From positions 496,001 through 560,000 of the forward strand of contig JADJOM010000003.1 in the NCBI GenBank assembly GCA_016713785.1: a stretch of 64,000 nucleotides of DNA, in the 5' to 3' direction. Below, in pieces: positions 16,536 through 24,988 of the stretch (within the stretch, counting starts at the first letter, position 1; every line of letters begins with the position of its first letter). The notes under the pieces are model-generated. The model did no database searches, was not told the origin of the DNA, and saw nothing but the letters and a program-made list of their open reading frames with translations. The DNA comes from Gemmatimonadota bacterium. GTDB lineage: Bacteria > Gemmatimonadota > Gemmatimonadetes > Gemmatimonadales > GWC2-71-9. A program made the translations under genes and the position numbers.

Positions 16536-16645
16536 TCACCACGCACGTCGCGGGATCGCCGGCAGGGTGCCCTGGCAACGGGGTTTGCCGGCGAGATGAA
16601 CGCGGCGGACGATCAACCCTCACCGACGAAGGCGGCACCACCCCG

Positions 16646-17521
16646 ATGGCTCAGCCCCAGCTGCAGGACCTCCTCGAAGCCGGCGTGCATTTCGGTCACC
16701 AGACGCGCCGGTGGAATCCCAAGATGCGCCGGTTCATTTTCGCCGAGCGCTCCGGGATCTACATCATCGATCTCCAGAAGACCCTCAAGCAGATCCTGGC
16801 GGCCCAGGAGCTGCTCAAGAGCGTCGTGCTCAAGGGTGAGGGCGTGCTCTTCGTCTGCACCAAGAAGCAGCTCAAGGGGATCGTCCAGTCCGAGGCGGCC
16901 AACAGCGCGTCGTGGTGGGTCACCGAGCGGTGGCTCGGCGGCATGCTGACGAACTTCCAGACCATCAAGAAGCAGATCCGCCGGCTGCGCGACCTCGAGC
17001 AGGGTTCGGCCGAGGGCGAGTTCGAGAACTACACCAAGAAGGAAAAGCTGCTGTTCGAGCGGGAGCGCGAGAAGCTGCTGCGCAACCTCGAGGGCATCAA
17101 GCAGATGGGCCGGCTCCCCGGGGCGCTGTTCGTGGTCGACGCCAAGAAGGAGAAGATCGCCGTCCAGGAGGCCAACAAGCTCGGCATCCCGGTGGTGGCG
17201 ATCGTCGACACCAACGCGGACCCGGACGTGATCACGGTGCCGATCCCCGGCAACGACGACGCCATCCGGTCGGTCTCCCTGATCACCGGGGCGCTGGCCG
17301 AGGTGATCCGTGAGGCGCGGGCCCAGAGCCCGCTGCGCGAGGCGGTCGAGGACAGCGACGCCGAGACCTACAGCACCGACGGCGGCTCGGAAGGGGACCC
17401 GGAGGACCGCAAGAAGCGCCGGACCCGGCGCAAGCGGCGGCCCAAGCCGGAGGCCATCGCCGCCCGGATCAAGAACGGTGAGGCGGGCGGGGACGCCCCG
17501 GCGAGCGACACCGACGCATAA
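16646..17521 (+). CDS. rpsB: 30S ribosomal protein S2 with a long charged C-terminal tail
   Basis: The 291-residue protein has the complete S2 fold: LLEAGVHFGHQTRRWNPKM at the start, WWVTERWLGGMLTNF near residue 90, and PGALFVVDAKKEKIAVQEAN. S2 binds S1 and is needed for its docking on the 30S subunit. Compared with the E. coli protein of 241 residues, it has an extra tail of roughly 55 residues. The tail is first acidic (EDSDAETYSTDGGSEGDPED), then strongly basic (RKKRRTRRKRRPKP), then mixed. It is followed by tsf in the usual rpsB-tsf order. Confidence 0.97.
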   Translation: MAQPQLQDLLEAGVHFGHQTRRWNPKMRRFIFAERSGIYIIDLQKTLKQILAAQELLKSVVLKGEGVLFVCTKKQLKGIVQSEAANSASWWVTERWLGGMLTNFQTIKKQIRRLRDLEQGSAEGEFENYTKKEKLLFEREREKLLRNLEGIKQMGRLPGALFVVDAKKEKIAVQEANKLGIPVVAIVDTNADPDVITVPIPGNDDAIRSVSLITGALAEVIREARAQSPLREAVEDSDAETYSTDGGSEGDPEDRKKRRTRRKRRPKPEAIAARIKNGEAGGDAPASDTDA

Positions 17522-17552
17522 CGCGGGCACCCGTGGCCCCGTTGCAGGCGCT

Positions 17553-17589
17553 GCCGCCGTCCCCGGCCCCCTGGGCCCCGGACGGCGGC
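17553..17589 (+). terminator. Attenuator-like hairpin between rpsB and tsf
   Basis: The stem GCCGCCGTCC/GGACGGCGGC (10 bp) encloses a smaller GC stem and is followed by TTCCTATA. It may partly end rpsB transcripts before tsf. Confidence 0.5.
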
Positions 17590-17659
17590 TTCCTATAGGC
17601 GAACTGGCATGGGCGTCCCCCCGGGGCGCCATTCACGCATCACGAACAAGGATTGGGCA

Positions 17660-18535
17660 ATGAGCGAGCCGATTTCGGCGAAGTTGGTGGCGGAGCTCCG
17701 GGCGCGGACCGGCGCGGGGATGATGGACTGCAAGGCCGCGCTCCAGGAGGCCAATGGGGACCTCGAGAAGGCCGGCGAGATCCTGCGCAAGAAGGGCATC
17801 GCCAAGGCCGAGAAGCGCAGCGACCGCAGCGCCTCGCAGGGCCTCGTGGTGATCGAGACCGCGGCGGACGGCCGGGACGCCGGGATGATCGAGCTCAACT
17901 GCGAGACCGACTTCGTCGCCAAGAACGACGACTTCATCGCGCTCGCCCGTGACCTGGCGAAGCATGCCCTCGCGCACGCGCCGCAGGGCGTGCACCCGGG
18001 CAGCGCCATCGAGGGCCAGCCCTTCCGGGGCGCCACCGTCGGCGAGGCGGTGAAGAGCGTCTCGGGGAAGACGGGCGAGGCGATGGCGCTCAAGCGGGTG
18101 GCCCGCTTTGCCCAGGCCGGGGGCCAGGTCGCGACCTACCTGCACTTCAACCACATGCTCGGCGTGCTGATCAACCTCGAGGGCCCCGCCGGCGAGGCGC
18201 TCGCTGGCCTCGGCAAGGAGCTCGGGTTCCACATCGCCTCGGCGGATCCCCAGCCCCTGGGCGTGGCGGAGGCGGACCTCGACGCCGCCCTGGTGGCCCG
18301 CGAGCGGCGGATCGCGGAGGAGCAGGTGGCCCAGGAGGGCAAGCCGGAGAACATCCGGGCCAAGATCGTCGACGGCAAGGTCCGTAAGTTCGTCAGCGAC
18401 CGCACCCTGCTGGGCCAGGCCTTCGTGAAGGATGACAAGAAGACCATCGCGGACCTGGTGAAGGACGCCACCAAGGCCGCCGGCGGCGCCATTGCCGTGC
18501 GGGGCTTTGCGCGGTTCAAGGTCGGGGAGGGCTGA
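17660..18535 (+). CDS. tsf: Translation elongation factor Ts
   Basis: The 291-residue factor exchanges GDP for GTP on EF-Tu. The N-terminal UBA-like domain (SAKLVAELRARTGAGMMDCK, then ALQEANGDLEKA) and the first family signature are intact. The core contains ELNCETDFVAKNDDF, the dimerisation region, and a coiled segment ending in LVKDATKAAGG. The ATG at 17660 has AAGG eight bases upstream and gives the usual N-terminus. Its stop overlaps the pyrH start as TGATG. Confidence 0.97.
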   Translation: MSEPISAKLVAELRARTGAGMMDCKAALQEANGDLEKAGEILRKKGIAKAEKRSDRSASQGLVVIETAADGRDAGMIELNCETDFVAKNDDFIALARDLAKHALAHAPQGVHPGSAIEGQPFRGATVGEAVKSVSGKTGEAMALKRVARFAQAGGQVATYLHFNHMLGVLINLEGPAGEALAGLGKELGFHIASADPQPLGVAEADLDAALVARERRIAEEQVAQEGKPENIRAKIVDGKVRKFVSDRTLLGQAFVKDDKKTIADLVKDATKAAGGAIAVRGFARFKVGEG

Positions 18536-19245
18536 TGCGCCGCGCGTACACCCGCGCGCTGCTCAAGCTCTCCGGGGAAGCGCTCGCCGGGGACAAGGGC
18601 TACGGCCTGGACTACCGGGTGGTGGACGCCTTTGCCGAGGAGCTGCTGCGCGTGCACGCGCGCGGGGTGCAGCTGTCGCTGGTGGTGGGCGGCGGCAACA
18701 TCCTGCGCGGCACCTCCGCCAGCAAGGAAGGGCTCGACCGCGTCTCCGCCGACTACATGGGGATGCTGGCCACGGTGATCAACGCCCTGGCGGTCCAGGA
18801 CATCCTGGAGCGCAAGGGCGTCCAGACCCGGGTCATGACCGCCATCCGCATGGAATCGCTCGCCGAGCCCTACATCCGGCGTCGCGCGCTGCGGCACATG
18901 GAAAAGGGGCGGCTGGTTATCTTTGCGGGGGGCACCGGCAATCCCTATTTCTCCACCGACACCGCCGCGGTGCTGCGGGCGCTCGAGGTGGAGGCCGAGG
19001 TCATCCTCAAGGGGACCAACGTGGACGGGATCTACACCGCGGACCCGCGGAAGGACCCCACCGCCGAGCTCATCCCCGAGCTGACCTTCCAGGACGCCCT
19101 GGTGAACGGGTACGAAGTGATGGACCGCAGTGCCTTCGGGCTGTGCCAGACCAACAAGCTGCCGATCGTCGTCTTCAACATGAACCTCGCCGGCAACCTG
19201 GACCGGGTGCTGCAGGGCGCCGCGGTCGGGACCATCGTCCAATGA
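18535..19245 (+). CDS. pyrH: Uridylate kinase
   Basis: The 236-residue amino-acid-kinase-fold enzyme phosphorylates UMP to UDP. It shows KLSGEALAG at the N-terminus, the VVGGGNILRG phosphate loop, FAGGTGNPYFSTDTAAVLRA, and GTNVDGIYTADPRKDP. Length is normal. It overlaps tsf by one base and frr by four bases, so the tsf-pyrH-frr set is translationally coupled. Confidence 0.97.
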   Translation: MRRAYTRALLKLSGEALAGDKGYGLDYRVVDAFAEELLRVHARGVQLSLVVGGGNILRGTSASKEGLDRVSADYMGMLATVINALAVQDILERKGVQTRVMTAIRMESLAEPYIRRRALRHMEKGRLVIFAGGTGNPYFSTDTAAVLRALEVEAEVILKGTNVDGIYTADPRKDPTAELIPELTFQDALVNGYEVMDRSAFGLCQTNKLPIVVFNMNLAGNLDRVLQGAAVGTIVQ

Positions 19246-19796
19246 CCACCATTCCCGAGCTGATCAAGCACGCCAGGGACCTGATGCACAAGGCGGTGGA
19301 GAACACCCGCCGCGAGTTCTCTGGCATCCGGACCGGCAAGGCCACCACCTCGCTCCTCGACATCGTGCGGGTCGAGGCCTACGGCAACACCATGCCCCTC
19401 AACCAGGTGGCGATGGTCGCGGCCCCCGAGCCCCGGATGCTGACGGTGCAGCCGTTCGACAAGGGGCTGAGCCAGGCCATTGAGAAGGCCATCCGCGACT
19501 CCGACCTGGGGCTCAACCCGGCGAGCCAGGGCGGCCTGATCCGGGTGCCGATCCCCGCGCTCACCGAGGAGCGCCGCCGGGACCTCGTCCGCGTGATGCA
19601 CAAGCTCGGCGAGGAGGGGCGGGTCGCGGTGCGGCATGCGCGCGGCGAGGCGCACGCCAAGATCAAGAAGGTCGAGAAGGTCGCCGAGGACGACAAGACC
19701 CGCGGCGAGAAGGAGCTGCAGAAGGTCACGGACGAGCACATCAAGCAGATCGATGCCCTGATCGCCGCCAAAGAGGCGGAGATCCTGGAAGTCTGA
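19242..19796 (+). CDS. frr: Ribosome recycling factor
   Basis: The 184-residue protein splits post-termination ribosomes together with EF-G. It has the three-helix bundle and the beta/alpha domain of the family: ENTRREFSGIRTGKATTSLLD, GNTMPLNQVAMVAAPEPRMLTV, and the C-terminal helix pattern ALTEERRRDLVR. The start is the ATGA that overlaps pyrH. It is followed four bases later by uppS. Confidence 0.97.
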   Translation: MTTIPELIKHARDLMHKAVENTRREFSGIRTGKATTSLLDIVRVEAYGNTMPLNQVAMVAAPEPRMLTVQPFDKGLSQAIEKAIRDSDLGLNPASQGGLIRVPIPALTEERRRDLVRVMHKLGEEGRVAVRHARGEAHAKIKKVEKVAEDDKTRGEKELQKVTDEHIKQIDALIAAKEAEILEV

Positions 19797-19800
19797 GTCC

Positions 19801-20541
19801 ATGACGGACGAGTTGCTCCGGCAGGTGAAGCTGAACGGCGCGCTGCCGGCGCACGTCGCCATCATCATGGACGGCAACGGCCGCTGGGCGCGAGGACGCG
19901 CGCTCCCGCGGCCGTTTGGCCACAAGGCCGGGATGAAGGCGGTGCGCGAGGTGGTCGAGGGGGCGCTCGCCGCGGGGGTCGAGGTGCTCTCCCTGTTCGC
20001 GTTCAGCCAGGAGAACTGGCAGCGGCCCGCGGAGGAGATCGGCGCGCTGATGGGGCTGCTGGAGGAGTACATCGCGCGCGAGATGGCCGACCTCAAGGAA
20101 CAGGGCGTCGTGGTCCGCTTCCTCGGCGACCTCGACCGGCTCCCCGTCTCCCAGCGCGCGGCAGTGGACCGGCTCATGTCCCACACCTCGGGCGGCCGGC
20201 GGCTCTCGCTCAACATCCTGATCTCGTACGGCTCCCGTGCCGAGCTGGCGCGGGCGGCGCGGCTGCTGGCGGAGGAGGTGCGGGCCGGCCGGATGGACCC
20301 CGCCGACGTCGACGAGGACGCGATCTCACGCCGGCTTTACACCTCTGCCTGGCCCGATCCCGACCTCCTCATCCGCACTTCCGGCGAGCTCCGGATCTCC
20401 AACTTCATGCTGTGGCAGCTGGCCTACGCCGAGCTCTTCGTCACCCCGGTGCTGTGGCCCGACTTCACCCGCCAGCACCTCTGGGAAGCCATCCTCGAGT
20501 ACCAGCGCCGCGACCGCCGGTTCGGTAAGGTCTCGGTCTAG
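19801..20541 (+). CDS. uppS: Undecaprenyl diphosphate synthase (isoprenyl transferase)
   Basis: The 246-residue cis-prenyltransferase makes the C55 lipid carrier for peptidoglycan and surface polymers. The catalytic Asp is in HVAIIMDGNGRWA (residue 24). Other family blocks are FSQENWQRP, ISYGSRAELARA and the C-terminal PDLLIRTSGELRISNFMLWQ. It begins the lipid and envelope half of the operon, followed by cdsA after nine bases. Confidence 0.96.
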   Translation: MTDELLRQVKLNGALPAHVAIIMDGNGRWARGRALPRPFGHKAGMKAVREVVEGALAAGVEVLSLFAFSQENWQRPAEEIGALMGLLEEYIAREMADLKEQGVVVRFLGDLDRLPVSQRAAVDRLMSHTSGGRRLSLNILISYGSRAELARAARLLAEEVRAGRMDPADVDEDAISRRLYTSAWPDPDLLIRTSGELRISNFMLWQLAYAELFVTPVLWPDFTRQHLWEAILEYQRRDRRFGKVSV

Positions 20542-20550
20542 CCCCCCTCG

Positions 20551-21408
20551 ATGGCGTCCAACCTCACGCAGCGCGTCGCCTTTGCCGTCGTCGCGATCCC
20601 CGCGGCGCTCGGCGTCGTCTACCTCGGGGGGTGGCCGCTGGTGGCTGTGGTGTCGGCCGCCGCGGTGCTCGGCGCCCGCGAGTTGTACGACTTTGCCCGC
20701 CGTCAGGGTGTCGCGCCGCTCACGCGGTTCGGCCTCGGGTCCGCTGCCCTGGTGCCGGTGCTCGCCTATCTCGGCGTCTCCGGCTCGGCGGCGGTTGCGG
20801 CCTGGGCCTGGTTCCTTGCCGCCCTCTGGATGGTGGCGCTGCTGACCCTGACCCTGGTGCGCCGGCAGCCCGACCAGCATCCCTTTGCCGTGTCGGCGGC
20901 CACCGCCTTCGGGGTGCTGTATCCCGCGGGGCTCGCCGCGTTCCTCATCCCGATCCGGCACGGGGCCTTCGGCCCCATGTCGTGGGCCGGCGCCTGGCTG
21001 GTGTTCTTCCCGCTGGTGATCACCTGGGTGTGCGACACCGCCGCGATGTTCGGCGGGCGGGCGATGGGCGGGCCCAAGCTCTGGCCCTCGGTGAGCCCGG
21101 GCAAGACCTGGTCGGGTTCACTGGCGGGGGTGGCCGGCGCGCTGGCCACGGTGCCGGTGATGAACGCCCTGGTGCTCGAGCGCCTCGGCGTGGCGCTGCC
21201 GCTGGGGCAGGGACTCGCCTTCGCGCTCGCGCTCGGGATCCTGGGACAGGTGGGCGACCTCGCCGAGTCGCTCTACAAGCGCGAGGTCGGGGTGAAGGAC
21301 AGCTCCGCCCTGATCCCCGGGCACGGCGGGGTGCTCGACCGGTTTGACTCGCTGTACTTCGTGCTGCCGGTGTCCGCCGCGTTGTACCGCCTGTTCGGCC
21401 AGCTCTGA
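20551..21408 (+). CDS. cdsA: Phosphatidate cytidylyltransferase
   Basis: The 285-residue integral membrane enzyme makes CDP-diacylglycerol, the precursor of phospholipids. It has about seven or eight membrane segments and the CDP-DAG synthase signature SLYKREVGVKDSSALIPGHGG followed by LDRFDSL near the C-terminus. Another conserved piece is WVCDTAAMFGGRAMG. The ATG is nine bases after the uppS stop, and its last base is the first base of the dxr start. Confidence 0.95.
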   Translation: MASNLTQRVAFAVVAIPAALGVVYLGGWPLVAVVSAAAVLGARELYDFARRQGVAPLTRFGLGSAALVPVLAYLGVSGSAAVAAWAWFLAALWMVALLTLTLVRRQPDQHPFAVSAATAFGVLYPAGLAAFLIPIRHGAFGPMSWAGAWLVFFPLVITWVCDTAAMFGGRAMGGPKLWPSVSPGKTWSGSLAGVAGALATVPVMNALVLERLGVALPLGQGLAFALALGILGQVGDLAESLYKREVGVKDSSALIPGHGGVLDRFDSLYFVLPVSAALYRLFGQL

Positions 21409-22517
21409 TGTCCGCCCGCGCGCCGCTCGGGGTGGCGATCCTCGGCTCCACGGGGTCGATCGGCACGAGCGCCCTGCAGGTGCTCGACCGGCAGCGCGAC
21501 CGGTTCCGGGTGGTGGCCCTCACCGCGCGCGACAACCGGGAGGCGCTGGAGCGCCAGGTCCGCGCGTGGGCGCCACGGCTCTCCGGGCTGGTGGCGGACC
21601 GGGGGGCGGAACTCCTGGTGGAAGCCGCCACGCATCCCGACGCCGACATCGTGCTCAACGCCGTGGTGGGGGCCGCCGGCCTCGACGCGACCCTGGCCGC
21701 GCTCCGGGCCGGCAAGCGGGTGGCGCTCGCCAACAAGGAGACGCTGGTCATGGCCGGCGACCTGGTGCGCGAGGCGTGCGCCGCCGGGCGCGGCGAACTG
21801 GTGCCGGTCGATTCCGAGCACAGCGCGGTGCTGCAGTGCCTGGCGGGGCGGGACCAGGGGGTGGCCCGCCTGATCCTGACGGCGAGCGGCGGGCCGTTCC
21901 GCGAGTGGCCCGCCGACCGGATCGCCGCGGCGACGGTGGCGGAGGCGCTCAACCACCCGACCTGGCGGATGGGGAACAAGATCACCGTCGACAGCGCCAC
22001 CCTGGCCAACAAGGCGCTGGAGGTGATCGAGGCGCACTACCTCTTCCAGCTGCCGTACGACGCGCTGGAGGTGGTGGTGCACCCGCAGAGCATCGTCCAC
22101 GCCTTCGTGGAGTTCTGCGACGGCAGCGTGATCGGGCAGCTCGGCTTTCCGTCGATGGAGCTGCCGATCCTGTATGCCCTGACGCACCCGGAGCGCCTGC
22201 CGGATGCCGGGGTGCGCCGGTTCGACCCCGTGGCGATCGGCTCGCTGACGTTCGAACCGGTGCGGGCCGAGGTGTTCCGGGCCTACGGGGCCGGGGTGGC
22301 GGCGGGGCGGGCGGGCGGGACGGCGCCGACGGTGTTCAACGCGGCCAACGAGGTGGCGGTCGCCGCCTTCCTCGACGGCCGGATCGCCTTCCGGCGCATC
22401 GCCGAGGTGATCGAGCAGGTGCTGCAGGCCCACCGGATCGAACCGGTGCGCGAACTCGAGACTGTCCGTGCCGCGGACCAGTGGGCCCGCGCGCACGCGC
22501 ATGGAGTGCTGGCGTGA
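21408..22517 (+). CDS. dxr: 1-deoxy-D-xylulose 5-phosphate reductoisomerase
   Basis: The 369-residue enzyme makes methylerythritol 4-phosphate, the committed step of non-mevalonate isoprenoid synthesis. It has the NADPH loop GSTGSIGTSAL (residues 13-23) and ALANKETLVMAGDLV. PVDSEHSAVLQCL carries metal- and substrate-binding residues. ASGGPFREW and NHPTWRMGNKITVDSATLANK are also present. It supplies precursors to the neighbouring uppS. The stop is inside the GTGA that starts rseP. Confidence 0.97.
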   Translation: MSARAPLGVAILGSTGSIGTSALQVLDRQRDRFRVVALTARDNREALERQVRAWAPRLSGLVADRGAELLVEAATHPDADIVLNAVVGAAGLDATLAALRAGKRVALANKETLVMAGDLVREACAAGRGELVPVDSEHSAVLQCLAGRDQGVARLILTASGGPFREWPADRIAAATVAEALNHPTWRMGNKITVDSATLANKALEVIEAHYLFQLPYDALEVVVHPQSIVHAFVEFCDGSVIGQLGFPSMELPILYALTHPERLPDAGVRRFDPVAIGSLTFEPVRAEVFRAYGAGVAAGRAGGTAPTVFNAANEVAVAAFLDGRIAFRRIAEVIEQVLQAHRIEPVRELETVRAADQWARAHAHGVLA

Positions 22518-23926
22518 CGCTCATCCACAACATCTGGCCGCTGGTGGTCACCCTCGGCGTGCTCATCTTCGTGCACGAGCTGGGGCACTTTCTCGCCGCC
22601 AAGTGGGCCGGCATCCGGGTGCATCGCTTCGCCATCGGCATGGGGAACCCGATCCCCGGCCTGCGGGTGCGGAAGGGGCACACCGAGTACGCGCTCTGCT
22701 GGCTGCCGCTGGGCGGCTACGTGAAGATGGCCAGCCAGGAGGAGGCGGTCAGCAGCAGCGCGCTCGAAGGCAGCGATCCCGACGGCCGCCCCGAGGGCGC
22801 CCCCCCGGTGGAGCCGCACGAGTACTTCGAGGCCAAGCCGGTGTGGAAGCGGATGATCGTGATCCTTGCCGGGGTCACGATGAACACGCTGCTCGCCTGG
22901 TTCACCTTCACCGGCCTCGCCTTCCGGAACGGGGAGCAGATCGACCCGGTGACCACCGTCGGCGGCGTGGTCACCGACAGCCTGCCGGCCGGCGCCGAGG
23001 GGCTGGCCACCCTCCGCCCGGGAGACCGCATCGTCTCGATCGATGGCGACACGGTGACCTCGTGGAACGACGTGGAGCAGGGGATCAGCAGCGGGGGGGC
23101 CGACTCGGTGGCCATCGGGCTCGCGGACGGCCGGATGGTGGTCCTCCACATCCATCCCGCCGCGCTCACCGACCGGGTCCGGGCCACCCTGGCGCTGGCG
23201 CCGTATCACCAGCCGGTGGCCGACATGGTCGAGGCGGGCCGCCCTGCCGCCCGCGCCGGCGTGCAGCCGGGCGACACGGTGGTGGCGGTCAACGGGGAGC
23301 CGGTGATGCAGTGGGACGGGCTGGTCCGCCAGATCCGGGCCTCCGCCGGCACCCCGATGCAGTGGACCCTGGGCCGGGACAGTGGACGGGTGACCGTGGC
23401 GGTGACGCCCGATCCCACCGCGGAGGGGGCACTGACGGTGGGCAAGGTCGGGGTGGCCTTCCGGGCGGCGGTGCAGTTCGAGAGCAGCCCCTACACGCTG
23501 GGCGGCGCGCTGGCCGCCGGGCTGCACGCCACGGGGCAGGCCTCGACGCAGATCTTCCGGACGCTGCAGGGCCTGCTCTCGGCGCGGATTTCCAGCCGGG
23601 AGGTCGGCGGCCCGATCCTCATCGGCCAGATGGCGGCGCAGAGCGCGCGCATGGGGGCGGAGCAGTTCATGGCCTTCATGGCGCTGGTCTCGGTGAACCT
23701 GGCGGTGCTCAACCTGCTCCCGGTCCCGATTCTCGACGGCGGCCAGTTCCTGTTCCTGCTGGCGGAGGGCATCCGCCGCCGGCCGCTGTCGCTCAAGCTC
23801 CGCGAGCGGCTGACGATCGTGGGCTTCGTCATGATCGTGATGCTCATGGTCCTGGCCTTCAAGAACGACCTGGCGCGCAACTGGGATGGCATCCTCGGCT
23901 GGTTCCGCGGCCTGTTCGGCGGCTAG
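22514..23926 (+). CDS. rseP: Site-2 zinc metalloprotease RseP
   Basis: The 470-residue membrane protease cuts proteins within the membrane and in other bacteria releases an envelope-stress sigma factor from its anti-sigma. The zinc motif HELGH is at residues 21-25. Two PDZ domains occupy the periplasmic loop (LRPGDRIVSIDGD and VQPGDTVVAVNGE). The third ligand motif is in NLLPVPILDGGQF. The GTG start overlaps dxr by four bases. No sigma or anti-sigma gene is in the window, so its substrate is unknown. Confidence 0.95.
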   Translation: MTLIHNIWPLVVTLGVLIFVHELGHFLAAKWAGIRVHRFAIGMGNPIPGLRVRKGHTEYALCWLPLGGYVKMASQEEAVSSSALEGSDPDGRPEGAPPVEPHEYFEAKPVWKRMIVILAGVTMNTLLAWFTFTGLAFRNGEQIDPVTTVGGVVTDSLPAGAEGLATLRPGDRIVSIDGDTVTSWNDVEQGISSGGADSVAIGLADGRMVVLHIHPAALTDRVRATLALAPYHQPVADMVEAGRPAARAGVQPGDTVVAVNGEPVMQWDGLVRQIRASAGTPMQWTLGRDSGRVTVAVTPDPTAEGALTVGKVGVAFRAAVQFESSPYTLGGALAAGLHATGQASTQIFRTLQGLLSARISSREVGGPILIGQMAAQSARMGAEQFMAFMALVSVNLAVLNLLPVPILDGGQFLFLLAEGIRRRPLSLKLRERLTIVGFVMIVMLMVLAFKNDLARNWDGILGWFRGLFGG

Positions 23927-23977
23927 CCGGGCCCGCCCCGGCGCGGCTGCGACCCCGCCGCGCCGCCCGGCATCCCT

Positions 23978-24013
23978 GACCGCGGACGGCCGGGCCGGCC
24001 CGGCCCCGCGGTC
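23978..24013 (+). terminator. Hairpin after rseP
   Basis: The outer stem GACCGCGG/CCGCGGTC closes an inner GGCCGGGCC/GGCCCGGCC palindrome. No T-run follows, but it divides the envelope operon from the exporter genes. Confidence 0.5.
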
Positions 24014-24049
24014 GACCCCCTGGCACCAACCCTCGCGACCCCTGGACCT

Positions 24050-24988
24050 ATGACCCTGCTGACCCTCGAGCACGTCACCAAGCGCTACGGCCAGGTCACC
24101 GCCGTGGACGACGTGAGCTTCGCGGTGGATCGCGGCCAGGTGGTGGGCTTCCTCGGCCCCAACGGGGCGGGCAAGTCCACCACCATGCGCATGATCACCC
24201 AGTATCACGACCCCGACGGCGGCCGGATCCTCTTTGATGGGGTGCCGCTGGCCGAGGCCGGCCGCGAGGCCAAGCGTCGGGTGGGGTACCTGCCGGAGAA
24301 CAACCCGCTCTACACCGAGATGCTGGTGTCCGAGTACCTGGCCTTCCATGGCAGGCTCCGCGACCTGGCGGGGCGGGCGCTGGCCGGCGCCACCGATGAC
24401 GCCGTGGCCGCCACCGGACTCGAGGCGGTGTTCTACCGCCCCATCGGGGAGCTCTCCAAGGGCTACCGGCAGCGGGTGGGGCTCGCCGCCGCGATCCTGC
24501 ACCGCCCGGACCTCCTGGTGCTCGACGAGCCGACCGAGGGCCTCGATCCCAACCAGCGGGTGGAGATCCGGCAGCTCATCAGCCACCTGGGCCGGGATCG
24601 CACGGTGCTCCTTTCGACGCACATCCTGACGGAGGCGCAGCACGTCGCCAGCCGGCTGCTCATCATCAACCGCGGGCGGCTCGCTGCCGACGGGCCGGTG
24701 GAGGAGCTGGTGAGCCGCGCCGGCGGGCAGGTGCACGTGAGCGTGGAGGCGAGCGGGGCCGGCGTCGCGGAGCGGCTGCGCGCCCTGCCCGGGGTCCACG
24801 CGGCGGAGGTCACGGAGGACGGGGACCGGGTGCGGGTGCGGCTGGCCGCGGCCGCGGCGGAGGACATCCGTCCGCTCATCTTCCGTACCGCGCAGCAAGC
24901 GGGCTGGACGCTCTACGAGCTGCACCTGGAAGCCGGCAGCCTGGAGGACCTCTTCCGCGACCTCACCGGGAAGGGGGCGGCTGCGTGA
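24050..24988 (+). CDS. ABC transporter ATP-binding protein, GldA/NosF-like
   Basis: The 312-residue ATPase has the Walker A loop GPNGAGKSTT (about residues 36-45), the signature LSKGYRQRVGLAAA, and Walker B LLVLDEPTEGLDPNQ. These place it in the ABC-2 exporter group that includes the gliding protein GldA. The C-terminal 90 residues form the accessory domain usual in this group. It overlaps by four bases the gene for a permease fused to a GldG-like domain. The three genes 24050-28124 should form one inner-membrane transporter. Gliding is not implied; many non-gliding bacteria have this set. Confidence 0.9.
   Translation: MTLLTLEHVTKRYGQVTAVDDVSFAVDRGQVVGFLGPNGAGKSTTMRMITQYHDPDGGRILFDGVPLAEAGREAKRRVGYLPENNPLYTEMLVSEYLAFHGRLRDLAGRALAGATDDAVAATGLEAVFYRPIGELSKGYRQRVGLAAAILHRPDLLVLDEPTEGLDPNQRVEIRQLISHLGRDRTVLLSTHILTEAQHVASRLLIINRGRLAADGPVEELVSRAGGQVHVSVEASGAGVAERLRALPGVHAAEVTEDGDRVRVRLAAAAAEDIRPLIFRTAQQAGWTLYELHLEAGSLEDLFRDLTGKGAAA

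Noticed and set aside
21344..23926. 860-codon frame that looks like an N-terminally extended RseP
   Set aside because: Its first 390 codons are an out-of-frame reading of dxr; RseP starts at GTG 22514 by the GTGA overlap.
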